64,000 nucleotides of DNA, from NCBI GenBank assembly GCA_963920765.1, contig OY987243.1, forward strand, positions 5,270,001-5,334,000, in the 5' to 3' direction. Positions 36,636-49,894 of this stretch are shown here, piece after piece. The first letter of the stretch is position 1. Each line of letters begins with the position of its first letter. The notes under the pieces are model-generated. The model saw only the letters and a list, made by a program, of their open reading frames with translations, was not told the DNA's origin and searched no databases. Source of the DNA: Ulota crispa (Eukaryota; Streptophyta; Bryopsida; Orthotrichales; Orthotrichaceae). The translations under genes were made by a program, and so were the position numbers.

Positions 36636-39600
36636 TGCGAACTGCTCCAAACGCAAGCTTCTCAAATGCTAATACGACCTTCAGCAAACCGCCACAGCAT
36701 GAAAAAACAGTAATGATGCTTCCAAGTTCCAATTCTACAAGTGTAATGTCTAATGAGGAACCAGCCAAAGCAGTGAGAGCCGTCGTCGACCGACGGCGAG
36801 AGATGACAATCGAAGGGGGGTCGATGGAGAGAATTCGAAATCGGACGTGCTTCGGTTGCTGCTCCGGTAGCACTAGCGGTCAACTCGTAAAATATGCCTC
36901 TTTTGATGGGACCCTGAGTGGGACCCAAGACTCTTGGGTTTTTATACTTGGCAAAAACGTATCTCAAACTGATCTGGGCGATCATTACACTTTTGGGTGA
37001 AAAAGTGGATGAAATAGTCACCTCCCTCCTTTCGCAAACATCTAGTTTGCTAGATTTTGGATGAAAGTAGCTTATATTAGTAAACAAGTTGGATGAACAT
37101 GCGCTTATCATTCATTTGTTCTAATTTTAAGTCAATTTTTTTTTCTTGTGTTCATTCTAGGGTGCCGTTTGCACTACTTTGCCTAAATTAAAAAATCAAT
37201 CTTGAGTAAAGAGAGTAGCCAAGGCCCAAGTGGCATCATAATCACTGCTTAAACCCTAAACCCTGAACTCCGGGCCATAGTTGCTAGTAGCGTTGTCCTT
37301 ATGGAAATGCTTCTATCTTATAGATATATATTTATTACATAAACTTTATTGGAATTTAATAAATGAAGAATTGATACAAAAAGAGTTGGTCGTGGTGAGA
37401 ATCACGGTTTGATGACAACGCGACGCCTGTTGATATACGGACGCTACACCGCCTTGTCGCTTGCACAATTTGAAATGGTAAGTAGCAGGTTAGCTGGTCT
37501 AATTTCTTGCTTCATTAATGTACCAAGTTTTGGACCAACTTTGCCGCTCGACAACTCTGATTAGATTTGAATCTGAACCGACAGGCGGTCGATGACCATT
37601 ATTTTTCCAGCCAACTAAGTCTATACTTTGGTAGTTGAAGATAAATGTCCAATATTTTTATACGCTCATGAGGATACGTGGCTTCCATATTGTGATATTT
37701 GTTTTATATTTGTCCATTGGATTTTATTTAATTAGATATTTGAAAGGTCCATATATTTTGTTTTTCATTTAAATAAAATAACTAAAGGATTTAGTTGGAT
37801 TTGATAAATATGAAAGAAAAAAATATAAGGTATTTATGGTGGGAATAAGACTAGAAATATAGGTTGATGTGCGTTATACCTTTATTTTAAGAAAGAAAAA
37901 GTAGAAAGGAAGATTTTTTAGTGTGTTAAAGTGTGTGTATGAGTGAGGATTTGAAGAAGAGGAGAAATTTGCAACTTTGATGAGATATAACTTTTTGTAT
38001 ATGAAATATTTTGTAATAAAATTTGAAAAAATTGTTCATTATGAAATTATTTTTTCCAAATGAATATGCAAATCTAATTTGGAATTAAAATACAAAATTT
38101 ATGAATGCTTGAATTTTGGAGTTGCAAAGTCAAATTATGAAGAAATGTTGAGATTTTAATAAATCATAGTTAACGTTTGGTTTATCAATTTGCAATAAAA
38201 TTTGGAATGTATGTTTGTTATTATTTTAGCTTTTTAAGAAGTGTTTCAACTCAAGATTAGAAGCTTTGAAGGGAAAATTATGGATGTATAAAAGATTGGA
38301 GATTGATTGTCTTTTTTGTTGGAAAAATGTCAAACTTTGAGGAGTCACAACTTTTAGACAGTTTAATGGTTTCTTTTTAAAATTTTAGAAGTGCTAGATT
38401 GTTGTTCTAATTTTTAAAATGTTATTATTCAATTTATTTGAAAGTGTATTGAATGAATTATGGTGTTTAGAAATTGAGATATTGAGTGCTTTCCTAAAAT
38501 TTGAGACTCAAATTTTGTTTGATTATAACTTATAAATAAATTTTTATTTTGTAAAGAATTTTTTTTTTTGTATTCAATTGTATTAATTTTTTAATTTGTT
38601 ATTTTATTTGTATGTGAAAATTTTAAAACCAAAGTTATAGAGATTTAAAGATGTAGTGATGAGTTTGCAAGAAGAAAGAAGAGTCTCTACTTTGAAACTT
38701 CATAATTTTTACACAGTAGTTTAGAATAGAATAAAATTTGGTCAAATATTAGATGATTAAAAAGACTTTCCAAAATGCTATTATACTTAACATTTAGAAT
38801 TATAACTTATCTACAACATTAGATAGAAGATTGTAACTTTAGTCAGATTTGTTATTTGAAATTTTTTCCCACTATTTTTATTAAAACATAAAAATTTGAA
38901 GACATGAAGATTTTAAGAGGAATGTTTTAAGTTTATTTTTTATACATATATGAGATGTAGCTTTATTATTTCTAGTCAAATTTGGAGGTTTATTGTGATT
39001 TTTTTTTGTATTATAAATATCATTGTAAGGCAATTTGAGTCAAGTCAGACTCATCCCTATTTATTATCGTGGTAAAAAAGTAGGGATGATCACCTACATG
39101 GTCAAAACTTGCTATGTTCTCATGATCTGGAGTTTTTACTAGCAGATCGTGAACTTCAAGTTTAGAGTCTTATCATTTGGACGGCAGTTTGTGTATGTCG
39201 TTCAGTTCTACCCGTCTTGTATCTTGTAGGTTTTTATCCCTATTTTGCTCATTATACTTTTTAAAGCTATCATATGATATATCAGCAGAAAATTGATTGA
39301 AGACAATAGATTAAAGACAAAAGACAGAAGAATATATTAAATTAACAACTTAAGATTGCAGCTAAATATTCAACATTTTAGTTTTCTATTTAGGCGATAA
39401 AAAGACTAATAGTACCAAAAATTAATCTATTGCACCAACTACTTAGTAAAACTTTGAAGTTAAAAAACAAAAAATAAATCAAATGTGAAGATTGGGCACA
39501 ATCTAATGGCCAAATTTTGCCCATGACCTGCTAAAATTTGCCACCTTGTCCCCATTTTAAGCAGCTTAGCTGGTCAATTTAGCTATAGTCGCAAAAAATG

Positions 39601-40319
39601 ATTCAAATTTGCCGAGTTAGAGTTAAGTTGTAGCCACATGTATCCCTACGTCTTTATTGTATTGCCATGTACGATTACCACTATTCACACAATTGTTGTC
39701 ACACTCATTGCTTTTTTTTTTGCTTAGTCACCATACTTGCTACTGCCTTTGTAGTTCAAGCACATAAATTGATTCTTGCAAGGGCACAATCTTGCCAAAG
39801 TGTTGCGATTGGTTTAGGGTGTAGAACTAATTCGTTTTGTATTGTTAAAATAATGGTTTTTTTGGATTTTTGTGCAATCATTGTATTGATTGATTGTCGT
39901 GAAAGGGCATGGGTTCAAGAGGGCGCCTACAAACATTCAAACTGCAAAGGTACGTACTAGATGATACTAGATTTTGCTTTCCATTTGCAATTATTGCAAG
40001 GTTTTTTGCAATATTTCTTTGCTCCCTTGTTGTTGTGCTAGCTTTAGCGTTATGATAGCTTAGGTTTAGGATTTAGGTGATGCTAGAAGTTCCAACAATC
40101 AAACGCTACTTGTAATGCTGGTATATAGTTTCAATTAAGGTAAAGATTTTTGGCTTGTATGTTTGCAGATCTTTGCCATTGTCTATATTTTCAATCTCAG
40201 ATTCAAATCACAAAATTTTGCTTAGGATTTGAGAGAAAGTGTGTTTAATTCCTTCATAGTGAATAACTTGCTAATTTTTTGTCACCACGGTGTTGTCCGA
40301 GGCATCTGAGAGCAGGGTA

Positions 40320-43300
40320 AAAGGCATTACGTTAAAGCATGGACGTAAGGTTGCAGTTGAAGCGCTCTTGCGGCAGCAAATAAAGCAGATTTGCGTTCAA
40401 AAGGTGATTGAAGCCACTAATAGAAAGCAGAAGCAAGAGCGCCAACTTTCTTAGGAACAAGTGAAGAGGAGAGCCAAAGATCAGGTTACTCTCCGCAGTT
40501 TCTTCACAACTTCACAAAACTCTGAAGATCATGACCCCCTTGACCTACATGATCCACTGAAGACCACGTCTTTTTCTACCAATAGGATAAAAATTGCCTT
40601 GTTGCAACCTCGCAGAGTCCAATTGCCCACATCACAATCTATATCTTTGGACATACATTCCACTGCTACAGCATATGCATAGGTGGAAGCAGGTCGTTGT
40701 GTCATTTTGAGCTCCACTTCGCCAATCCCTATTGTTTCTCTATCTGATGACTCTCCATGGCAGTTGCATTCTCATTCTTCGGTAGCTTTGCAGCTTCAAA
40801 ATTTCAGCCATCATCACAGGTAGCCCCGCCTTTTTGCACATGCTTCAGATTTGCCATTGTTTTTTATTTTTATTTTTATTTTTTTATAATCAACCTCATT
40901 CTACATGCTTTGTTACAAAGTGATGTCCTCACCTTTTGTTGTGGTCACAATTCTTGCTCATTTGGTCCTTGCCTCCTTGCAAACATTGAGAAAGAAAAAC
41001 AATGAATAAAAAACTCAGCTTTCCTATTGCACTTCAAGACTATTCACTCGTGTTTTTTGCAATTATTTTTTATCAGTCCAAGGTAATGAGGTTCCACTAC
41101 TTTCTGGTAACAAGCAAAGATGTAACAATTTGGCTTTTTGTTGTAGTTGTTCAAATTCTACTTAACTAACCCAAAGTAGACTAACTCAAGGTCTTTGAAT
41201 CTAAAAAATAAATGCAGCATTATTAAAGTGAACCTATCTATAGGTAAGATTAGCTTATTTATTAAGGATTAGAGTCAATCCATAAGCATGTTTTTAGTAA
41301 GCAAAGGGCTTGCCTTCATCTTTCCCTAATTGCCTCTTTGTTTATGAGAACCTAAGAGTGAAAAAACTTAAAATCCTTGTCTTTGAAAAAATGCTAAAAT
41401 TATTCTAAAAAAAATCTTTATGTTTTTTGACAAGCATGTGCCATATTCTTTGCTAATTTAGTTCATAGATAATTATGCTTCATTTAAATTTTGCATAGCT
41501 ACATTTGCAGCAAAGATGATCTAGACTTCAATGTGGTTTACTGCCCCATGGACAATAGTGATTTATCGGGTGACGACATGGGAGATGGAGAGGAACTGGA
41601 GCCTTTGATTTGCTATGGAAAGCCAAATTATGATTTGACACAGAAGTTTCAATTGGAATGGAGTGCAAAGTGCCCTTGGGCTGAGATGGTACTCATGGCT
41701 GATGAGTTTCTCCACATGGTGGAGTGTTGAGTGTGCTCAAAGGTGGGAAAAAAACCTTGGTTGATGGCGCCAAAGTGGGACACTATATGCAAACATGGTC
41801 ATTGTAAGGTACATAAATTTAATTTGTTGCTTTATGCTACCAAATGTCATACCTCTGTCCTCCAGCAAATCAATAATTGCACTACAATAGAAGCATTGTG
41901 GAAGAAGGTTCAGTTCGCCACTTTGTTTCAAATCTTGTGTGCTGGTTGGCCAATGGTTGAATTTGAGTCCAAGTTCAATTTGTATTGTCTGTTGGGAACT
42001 CCCAATTGCCCTTCCATGCATTGGAGTGCATATTTTGGCTGGATTATGGCTAAGCACATGTACTCCTTGTTGCAGGAGCGCCTGAAATCCATGATAAAAT
42101 CTACTTATTGCAATGACTTGTCACAAGACATTAGGGGTTGACAATTGCTCCTATATTGTTGTGCACATTTATATTATGCTAGATTGGGTCCATATACAGT
42201 TCTTTGTAACCCTCCAACAACTTGAATTGGAGCAACAATAGACTATTGCACTTTTGATGGGCGTTCTTGGAATTTGTGGAGATTTGAATGAGTTTGAAAT
42301 AGCTTTGAAGCAGATGGTGTCTCTGCATACATGGGTGCAGGACAGGAGTGACCGTGCAATTCAAGGGAAATTTTGCGCCACATGTAACTGGCGTTCATTG
42401 TATTATTTGTATGGGACATCGAGTGAACTTGGCCGTGAAAACGCTTAATAGACTGGATTTGTTCCATGCAATTGAAGATCTTTGTAAGTCAAGCTTACTT
42501 TGCCCATTCCCCCAAACGGCAGGAAGAGTTTCATGCTTTAGCACAGTTGCTCAACACGAAAGGTTTGAAGTTGTTGAAAAACGTCACAACAAAGTGGGTC
42601 TATTTGATTTCTCCATTATGGTGGCTTTTGAGTGAGTATTGAAGCGTGGCTTCAAAGATGCAAATGGATTCTATAAACAAAGTTGAAAAGGTATGATTTA
42701 GCATTTCCCTTCACTTGCCGGTTTTTAGGATTCCATATTTAGTTTATTTTTTTTCTTTTCCATGTTACCATTATTTGTTTCCTTTTTCGTATTACTATTT
42801 TCTATTGTAGTTTAGGCTGCTCTTGCACAGGTTTATGGTCCTAGACTAAGGCATGTTATTCTATCTTGCAGCAGAGTCTTTGTACTAAGGCTGCAGATTT
42901 GTTGGATAAGATGCTATACCCTTAGTATGCAGTGGACATGATTTGTCTTCTGCCACTACTAGAAGTCGTGGATGTGCTAATTTAGTTTTCACAACAATGC
43001 AATGTATTTATTCGCAATTTTATTGGAGCACTCCGGAGATGATCAAGGAAGCTTTTTGAGATGTACAATGGTGAGGGCTTAGCTTTTTGTGGACCTAAAT
43101 TTTTGCACTTCACAAACTTATTGGAGTTCAAGCATGACCAAATTTTCTTGTCGTGGAGCTCCATGGACCTTAACGAGGTGCAACACCTCCAATTTGTTCT
43201 TAATGGGGAGGAGCTTGCTGCAAAGCTTGAAAGCGTAATCATAACCAAGGAATCTTGGAATTCACTCATTGAGGATGTAAAGGATGAATGTACAAGTAAG

Positions 43301-44035
43301 TGTCACTTCTTCTAACTAAAGCTACATACTATCAAGTTTTTATTATGATATTTTGATAATTCATTCTTGACAATTTGTGATTGCTTGGACACTAAAGTAT
43401 GTCTTTACTAGAGGTAGGTGCCACCCAATAGCTCATTGACAAGCTCACTACTCATTTTCATGCACATGGTCTATTTGATGCTCTTGGTATTGTTTATCCT
43501 TAGTATTGGAGGCAAACAAATGCCAAGAAGAGCTTTTGGAAGCACCTTGATGTCATCAAAAAACATTATGGGGAGCCAAAGTGGATTGGGGAAGATGATA
43601 ACAAGCGCTTGATTCCAGCAATGTTGGATTGCTTCCAACTTGAATTCCAGCAACACTTATTCAAGCTATCCATGCTATCAAACATCACGGTTGTTATGGA
43701 AGACCCCAACTTGAATGTGAATCCTTTGACTTGCATGTGGCGGGTTTTGGACACCAATAGTTCTTTCTCAAAGGAGATTCCAGAGTATGTAAAGTTGGCT
43801 AGCTGAAAATAGCCATGATACACGTTCTAGAGTCCGTTGAAGACAAAAGGTGTTTTTTGTCACTTGCTTGTTTGAAGGATAAGCTTTGCAACCGTTTGCA
43901 AGCTGATCACCTTAGCCTTGTAGTTGGCATGCATGGGCAGAAGGTTTACACATTGGAAGATTTTCCATACAAAAAGTGCTTTTTGCAGTGGGTTAACAAT
44001 GCAGATAGTTATTGGTATGGAGTTTTGGCTTAGTG
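40320..44035 (+). pseudogene. Decayed hAT-like transposase gene
   Basis: Scattered plus-strand frames in consistent order match the plan of plant hAT-like proteins. Near 40300-40340 a trace of a zinc-finger end (SRVKG-H); then a basic Q/K-rich stretch (about 40375-40490); then MGHRVNLAVKTLNRLDLF (about 42408-42465), followed after a frameshift by YFAHSPKRQEEF and LLNTKGLKLLKNVTTKW (about 42500-42600); further EMYNGEGLAFCGPKF and NEVQHLQFVLNGEEL (43060-43310); and a late stretch with LACLKDKLCNRLQ (about 43860-43900). At least four frame breaks or stops exist. Alternatively it could be an unannotated gene with many introns, but the internal frameshifts argue against that. The element borders were not found. 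Confidence 0.6.
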
Positions 44036-44387
44036 TTGGGACATGTGGTCTCTTCACACCATCCTAGATTTATATTTTACAGGTTCAATATATACAACTT
44101 TTTAGGTATGTTCTATGTAGCTACAATTCTCTTGCTATGGATTCTGCTTGGCTTTTCCTAGTAGTTGCAATCTTTGAAGTTGCCTTTTTTTGTAGGCATC
44201 ATATTTCAAACTTCAAATTTGCAGCAATTCTATTTTGATATATTGTGTAACCAAAAAAGGATTTTCTACTTACGAGGTGTAGTCTTCATACTTTATGTGT
44301 ACAAACTTTTTTTTTCCTTGTGTCTTTGTGCCTTGTGATTTCCTTTTCATGAGCTCTAACTTCTAAATCTAGGTTTATAGTGTAGCA

Positions 44388-44597
44388 TGTGTGCAAGTTC
44401 GATGCTCTTCTATTTTTTTGAAGTTTGAATTTGATTGTTCATTTACTTGGGCATTAGAGTGTTTTTGTGTGTGTGCACATCTTTTGGTGTATCTTGTGTG
44501 CAAACTTGATGCTCTTTTATTTCTTTGAAATTTGAATGTGATTGTTTTTCACTTGATCGTTGGAGTGTTTTTGTGTGTGTGCATGTCTTTTGGTTGC
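44388..44597. repeat. Tandem duplication, two units of about 107 bp
   Basis: Unit 1 starts TGTGTGCAAGTTCGATGC and unit 2 TGTGTGCAAACTTGATGC (44496). Both contain GAGTGTTTTTGTGTGTGTGC. About 85-90 percent alike by eye. Confidence 0.85.
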
Positions 44598-45253
44598 CTA
44601 TGACAGATGCTAAATGTATTAAGAAGCTTGCCACCGTGCACTTTCTAAAGATGCAAATTAGTTTAAAGAATGCCAATTTCAATAGTTTTAGTTGTTATTT
44701 GGTTCATCTTTACAGTATAAATGGTTAAACTTACATATGTACACATCAAAGTGGACTTTGGTTGTATTTTAAAAAGTGTTTGAAAGAGCCAGAATTGCAC
44801 TCTCAAATGTTTGATTATTGCCCATTTTGCACCACTTGTCAAAATTTAGTCGCCCTATTCTGCACCAGTCAAAGAGCTGAAATTGCCAAAGATGGTTTCT
44901 TGTGTTTTGTTTTGATGCCACATAACTCATACTAATTCCTAACTTGTAGCCAAATCAAGCACCAAAAATGAATGTCACTGTGCCTAATCTTGGCCATTTT
45001 ATTCTCACCTGGAGCCCACATCCAGATTCCAAGAAAACTAAAAAAAAATCACTGCTCAACGGGTTTTTAAGGTGTGCTCCTCTCTCTCCAACACCACTCT
45101 AGCTCACCCATGTATTTTGTCGCTACATATTCGGCATATACTTGCTTTTACCACATATCAAGTTACTTGAGTTAATAACTCTTCTCTTTATTGATATCAG
45201 TGTGGTTCCAGGTATAAATTGAGGTATTTGAAATCTATATTGGCTGTAAGGTA

Positions 45254-45638
45254 AGTGTACCCAAATTTGACAATGGAGGTTTTAAATATGACATTCCATA
45301 CTAATTTGTTCACGTGAACTACATTTGTGAACAACCCGGCCAAATCACTCCGTGAACAAGCCATGACAATCTCTTAGGGTTGTGACTACATATTCACTGG
45401 TGAAAAATCACTTGTTCACTGCTTATTTGAGATATTTGAACTCCATAATGTACTTAATGGCGTCCATATGTAAAGAGGGTGATCCTTTCATAATTCAAAT
45501 CTAAGTATGTCATAGATAGCCTATCTTGCGTGACACAAAAAATAAGTTATTTGTCAAATAAGTAGATTTGAGTTATATAATGATCACCCTTATATATATA
45601 TGGATGCCATTAGGTACATGGTTGGATTTGGGTACACT
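45254..45638. mobile_element. Inverted-repeat element nested in a TAAGGTAG MITE
   Basis: The ends are AGTGTACCCAAAT and the inverse of AGTGTACCCAAAT. Directly outside on each side is TAAGGTA (45247-45253 and 45639-45645), a 7-bp target duplication. TAAGGTA is itself the terminus of the MITE to the right, so this element jumped into the very end of that one. Long interior arms also pair: TAATGGC-TCCATAT and AGGGTGATC with their inverses near 45580-45612. Confidence 0.7.
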
Positions 45639-45960
45639 TAAGGTATGAACATTCATAAGCGTTAAGGTCCCTATAACCATCACCGTTGAAATCTTGAAAA
45701 ATCTGTGAAAATGAATAGATGTAATTACAAGGCTGTACAACATGTGAACATGAAATGTTAATGTTGATTAATTATAAGTGCAATGACAATTTGCTCTTTA
45801 AAAATTCATAACTTATTCTTACAATATCCAAATAATACATTTGAAAGTGCAAACTTATTAATTTTCTATTCCTAGTAGAATTCTATAATTTAGTAGATGT
45901 TTATTAATACTCATCATGTCCAAAACCCTTAAACTAACGCTTATGGGTGCTCCTACCTTA
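45639..45960. mobile_element. TAAGGTAG-ended MITE, copy A2
   Basis: The left end is TAAGGTATGAACATTCATAA and the right end is the inverse of TAAGGTAGGAGCACCCATAA. It is homologous to 27432-27736 in reverse orientation. It ends 53 bp upstream of a TATA box of eIF3k. Confidence 0.75.
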
Positions 45961-46012
45961 CCTTAGACAGGAAATATCAACAAGCTCTCGAACTCGTTGC
46001 AGTATAAATTTT

Positions 46013-46142
46013 AGATATCCGGCACTATATCCGCAGAACACACGGCTGACACCCGGAGCGATTTAGGGCTGCTCATATGGTTGTTGATACCCGATTCAGA
46101 GTATTGCCTGAGTAACGGCGAAGCCCTAGGTTTTTAGGGTTT
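46013..46142 (+). promoter_or_regulatory. eIF3k core promoter: TATA box and telo-box
   Basis: TATAAATT lies at 46013-46020, about 235 bp before the start codon. TTTTTAGGGTTT at 46131-46142 contains the telo-box (AAACCCTA on the other strand), known from promoters and leaders of plant translation genes, which suits an initiation factor subunit. Transcription start is not visible. Confidence 0.45.
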
Positions 46143-46254
46143 GCAGATCTAGAGGGAGACAAGGTATTCAGGTTGTTTGCTGGTTTCGGGACTGAGCGCT
46201 TGCTTGCGATTGCGAGCAGTTGTTTGATCAAAGCGTAATTTTTCGAAGAGAACG

Positions 46255-48907
46255 ATGCCAGGAGTTGCGGCGCCGCAGCAGATCTTTACGATTGAGCAGC
46301 TTGTTGCTCTGAACCCTTACAATCCCGACATTCTGCCCGACTTGGAGAGCTATGTCGAAGAGCAGGTTAGGGTTTTGGTATTCAGTGATGATTTATGCTC
46401 GCTGTTGTGCGTTGCTTCTTTGCGGATATCTTCCTGTTTTGTGCAGTAAATATGAGGATTGTGGAAGGATTTGGCCTTTCTTTGCTTTGGATTAGTCTTG
46501 TACCCTAAATTTAAAAGAGCCCTTTTGGCACTCTGGGGGAGTCGTCTTGCAAGTGTTGCACAAGCTCAAGCTTTCCAAGTATCCTGAAATTCTGCCACCT
46601 GAGTTGCTCTTTGAGAATGTGTTTGTGTGATTGTAGGTTGCGACACAAGCTTACAGCCTGGATTGCAACCTTTGCCTTCTCCGCCTTTACCAGGTATTTC
46701 TGGTCATCGTCCTGCATCTACGCTACATATCCTTAGGTTTAGCCTCCTCCTTTTTAACTGGGGGATCGAAAGGTCCTCTCAAAGACAGAGGATAGAGTTG
46801 TTAGCCAAGTTGTGAGCAGTTTTTTATATTTTATGTGCACACAAATTAGAAGTAGATGACCTAGAGGCAGAGAAAAGATTCGTGACCACATGTACGTGAT
46901 ATTTTTGGGAAACGCTACGAGTGGCAAGGTGCACTGTTTAATTCTGTTATCTTAAATTCATAGGCTCTTGCAATAAGTTTCTAGGTAATCAAGGTAAGGA
47001 ACTGGCAGCGCTGGTTTACCGGAACATTTTGCGGTGTTTTAGAAAGTTTTGGATCAGTGTGTTAAGTGGTGAAATCCGATTTTGAAAGGTTTCCTCTGGT
47101 GGTTGCAGTTTCAACCATCTCGCATGAATGTTCACGTCATCATCAAGGTGCTCGTCAAGGTGAGTTTTATAGCATGTTGCTCAGTGTTAATAGCTAAATA
47201 CCTTGTGAATTTTAGATTTTATGGTAGGCACTTGCTGTGCTTAGCATTCTTGTGAAGCATCCCTAAAATGTTCGCTTGTTCAGGTATCGTTATACTAAGA
47301 ATTAAATGTTTGTGTTTTCCACTTGCGCTTCTGTCGATAATGTTTTAATTTGTTCTACAGGCGTTGATGGCACTACCTGCAACAGACTTCAACTTGTGCA
47401 TGTTTCTGATTCCAGAAAGACTTGTATCCTTTTGAGGATGTTGTTGAAGGTGGTTTATTGGTATTATTTAAGTGCACTTACTTTTGTCGGTACGTTTGTG
47501 TCGGCAATGTTGTAAGTTCCGTAGTTATTGATTGTTTGAGAGCTGTTGGTCATAATGTCTTTCCTTAGTACTGAGTACATGTTTGTTGGATTATGTGAAG
47601 TGTCTGTAAAGTGTAAAGTAATTATGGAAGTGTTTAGTCAGTTCCTTGTAAAGTCACTTCTTTGACTTTCGATATTCCAGCAAATGGAGGAGACTTTTAT
47701 GACCCTGGCTACTTTGGCCCACTTTCTAGAGGTACCATCTCTTCGTGATACTTTCTGCCTTGTGGCGCACCGGGTGGAACGCCTCTCATTTTACATGCTT
47801 CCGGAGATTTCGCTATAGCACCTTGTCAATTGCTCTCCACTTTCATTTTTGAAGCCTTTAGCAGACGAAGTTTAGCGAAATTCATCAGCTACTTTTAGTT
47901 ATCTTTAAATCAATGTGACAGGTTTATCTACAAGCTTGGAATCGGTTAAGGGTCTCTAGCATGTCATGTCTAAGAGTTCTCGTGTGACCTTTTTTATTTC
48001 TTTGTGCAGACATCTCGATTCCGGGAATTCTGGGATGAGGCCAATAGAAATAGGGATATTCTCGAAGTTGTTCCTGGTAAGAGTACATGCAATACTGTGC
48101 TAGTCTATATTTGTGCTACTTTTGGTCACTTTAAAACTTCAAGTCAGCTGATTTTAGGAACATTTGTGAAGGACCTTGCGTGTTTCATGCCTGCTTTTTT
48201 TGGTAGTTTAAAACGAACTTGGTTTTATGGTGGGTACTCTCTGAAGTTTCTTGTTTACCTCAGCCTCTTCAATAGTTTGATGAAATTTTGCAACGGTCTT
48301 GATGGTTACAGGATTTGAGCAAGCCATACAAGGTTATGCCATCCATGTGCTTTCAATCACTTATCAGCGCCTGCCTCGATCAATTTTGGCGGAGGTGAGT
48401 GCTGGAAGTATTTGCACCAAATACCTCATTTTGGGATTTCAAAAGGATTTGTTTGGGGTGATTCTGATTTGGTTCATTTCTGTAGACCATTATTTAACTC
48501 AATCTTATTTTGCAGGCTATCAATGTGGAAGGACTTTCCTTAGATAAGTTTTTGGAGCACCAAGTAAATAACAATGGTTGGGCACTTGAAAAGGGTGGCA
48601 AGGTATATTGTTTTGATACAACTACTGGCATACATCATTGTCGATTGTGGTCGTAACCTGTATTCCAGTGATGTGCTAAATATAGCTGGAATATGAATGC
48701 CCTGATTTACCAGTAGCTTTCTTCGTTAGAAAAGCTACGTTCTTATCCTTGAAGCTAGTCGACCGCCTTGTCTAAAATTTCTGCATGCTTGTCTTGCAGT
48801 TGGTGGTTTTGCCATTGAACGAAGATAACCAGCCAGTACTGAGACGGAACTTGGCAGACAGCATTCCCTTGGAACATGTTGCAAAGATCCTCCCTGTGTT
48901 AGTTTGA
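46255..48907 (+). CDS. eIF3k: Translation initiation factor eIF3 subunit k
   Basis: A small non-core subunit of the eIF3 complex, which assembles with the 40S ribosome in the cytoplasm. Nine exons: 46255-46365, 46637-46693, 47109-47159, 47361-47423, 47681-47731, 48010-48076, 48312-48394, 48516-48602, 48800-48907; all joins keep phase and give 225 residues, essentially the same length as Arabidopsis eIF3k. Conserved words include IEQLVALNPYNPDILPDLE near the N-terminus, YSLDCNLCLLRLYQF, DFNLCMFLIPERL, FREFWDEANRNRDILE and the C-terminal PLEHVAKILPVL. The helical region followed by a winged helix (PCI-like) is known of the family. Nothing unusual in the protein. Identity is very secure. Confidence 0.95.
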
Positions 48908-49894
48908 AAGTGTCAGTGCAGAGCGTTGTATCAAGAGAAAAACGTCAAGTAGAACTCAAATCGATACCATTTTATTACGATGTGGATTCATGTTCTTATA
49001 GAGGATGCACTTTTGTAGACGGAAGTAATGACTGATGTACTCGAAGCTGGGATTGAAGAGGTTAATGGTTTTGCGTTTGAACCATGTGGTCTTTGGCTGC
49101 ACTTTTAAATGGGAACTTGAAACGATCCACAGTTATTGTTTAAGGATGTTGGATTGTAGTGACTTTGTCTATTGATTTGATGCAGGTTGTTGATTCATGC
49201 AAATCACTCGCTCTTGCTCTTCCTCTGAAGTCCAAAGTTTTATTCTCAAAGTATCCCCAAGGCTGCATAAGCGATTTGCTTTATCAGTCGTGTATTTACC
49301 ATAGATCCTTGAACTTCCTTCTTCTAATTGATCCAGCTCTAGAGCCCCGTTCACATGCACATCTAACAATATAAGGAGCTCAAAGTTGGGGATATCAGAA
49401 TTGTCATCTACACTTAACCTGAGCGTCTTTGCACCCTGAACAGCATAACGTAATTAATTATCATACTTCAAGCTTCTGTGGAGGTAGTAGAATGATGGAG
49501 AAGAGGGATGGTTTAAGAATGAAAAACTTATTAGAAAATGCAGGAAAACTTCAACTGGAAAGGAATCTTTTCATAACACGGGGTCTTCGTGCACAAAAAA
49601 GATATTCACGAAAGTGTACGATTATGTGCTGCTCAAGAATTTTGTGATTGGATTTTATGGACTCAACACTCTCTGCATTGAAAGTACAAGTTTCCAAGTT
49701 GAAAAGTCTCTTGATATACTTTACTTAAAAATTCAAGGGTGCTCTCAGATGTCGAGGGAGGCGTATGACCCGTTATATCAAAATGTAGTAACCATGCGTA
49801 TTTGCAGCATGTTAGAGGCAGAGAGGAATTCGCTTGAATACTAATGTATCTCCCCATTTTACCACTGTTGACACTGGTACTATATTGTTGTTCC

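Larger units (their letters stand above)
36636..46254. other. Repeat-rich intergenic region, La to eIF3k (divergent genes)
   Basis: La reads left and eIF3k reads right, so both ends are promoters. From about 37130 to 39600 the sequence is very AT-rich with no recognisable feature except a telomere-like AAACCCTAAACCCTGAAC at 37252. A decayed hAT-like transposase fills about 40320-44035, a tandem duplication lies at 44388-44597, and two nested MITEs occupy 45247-45960. Confidence 0.6.
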
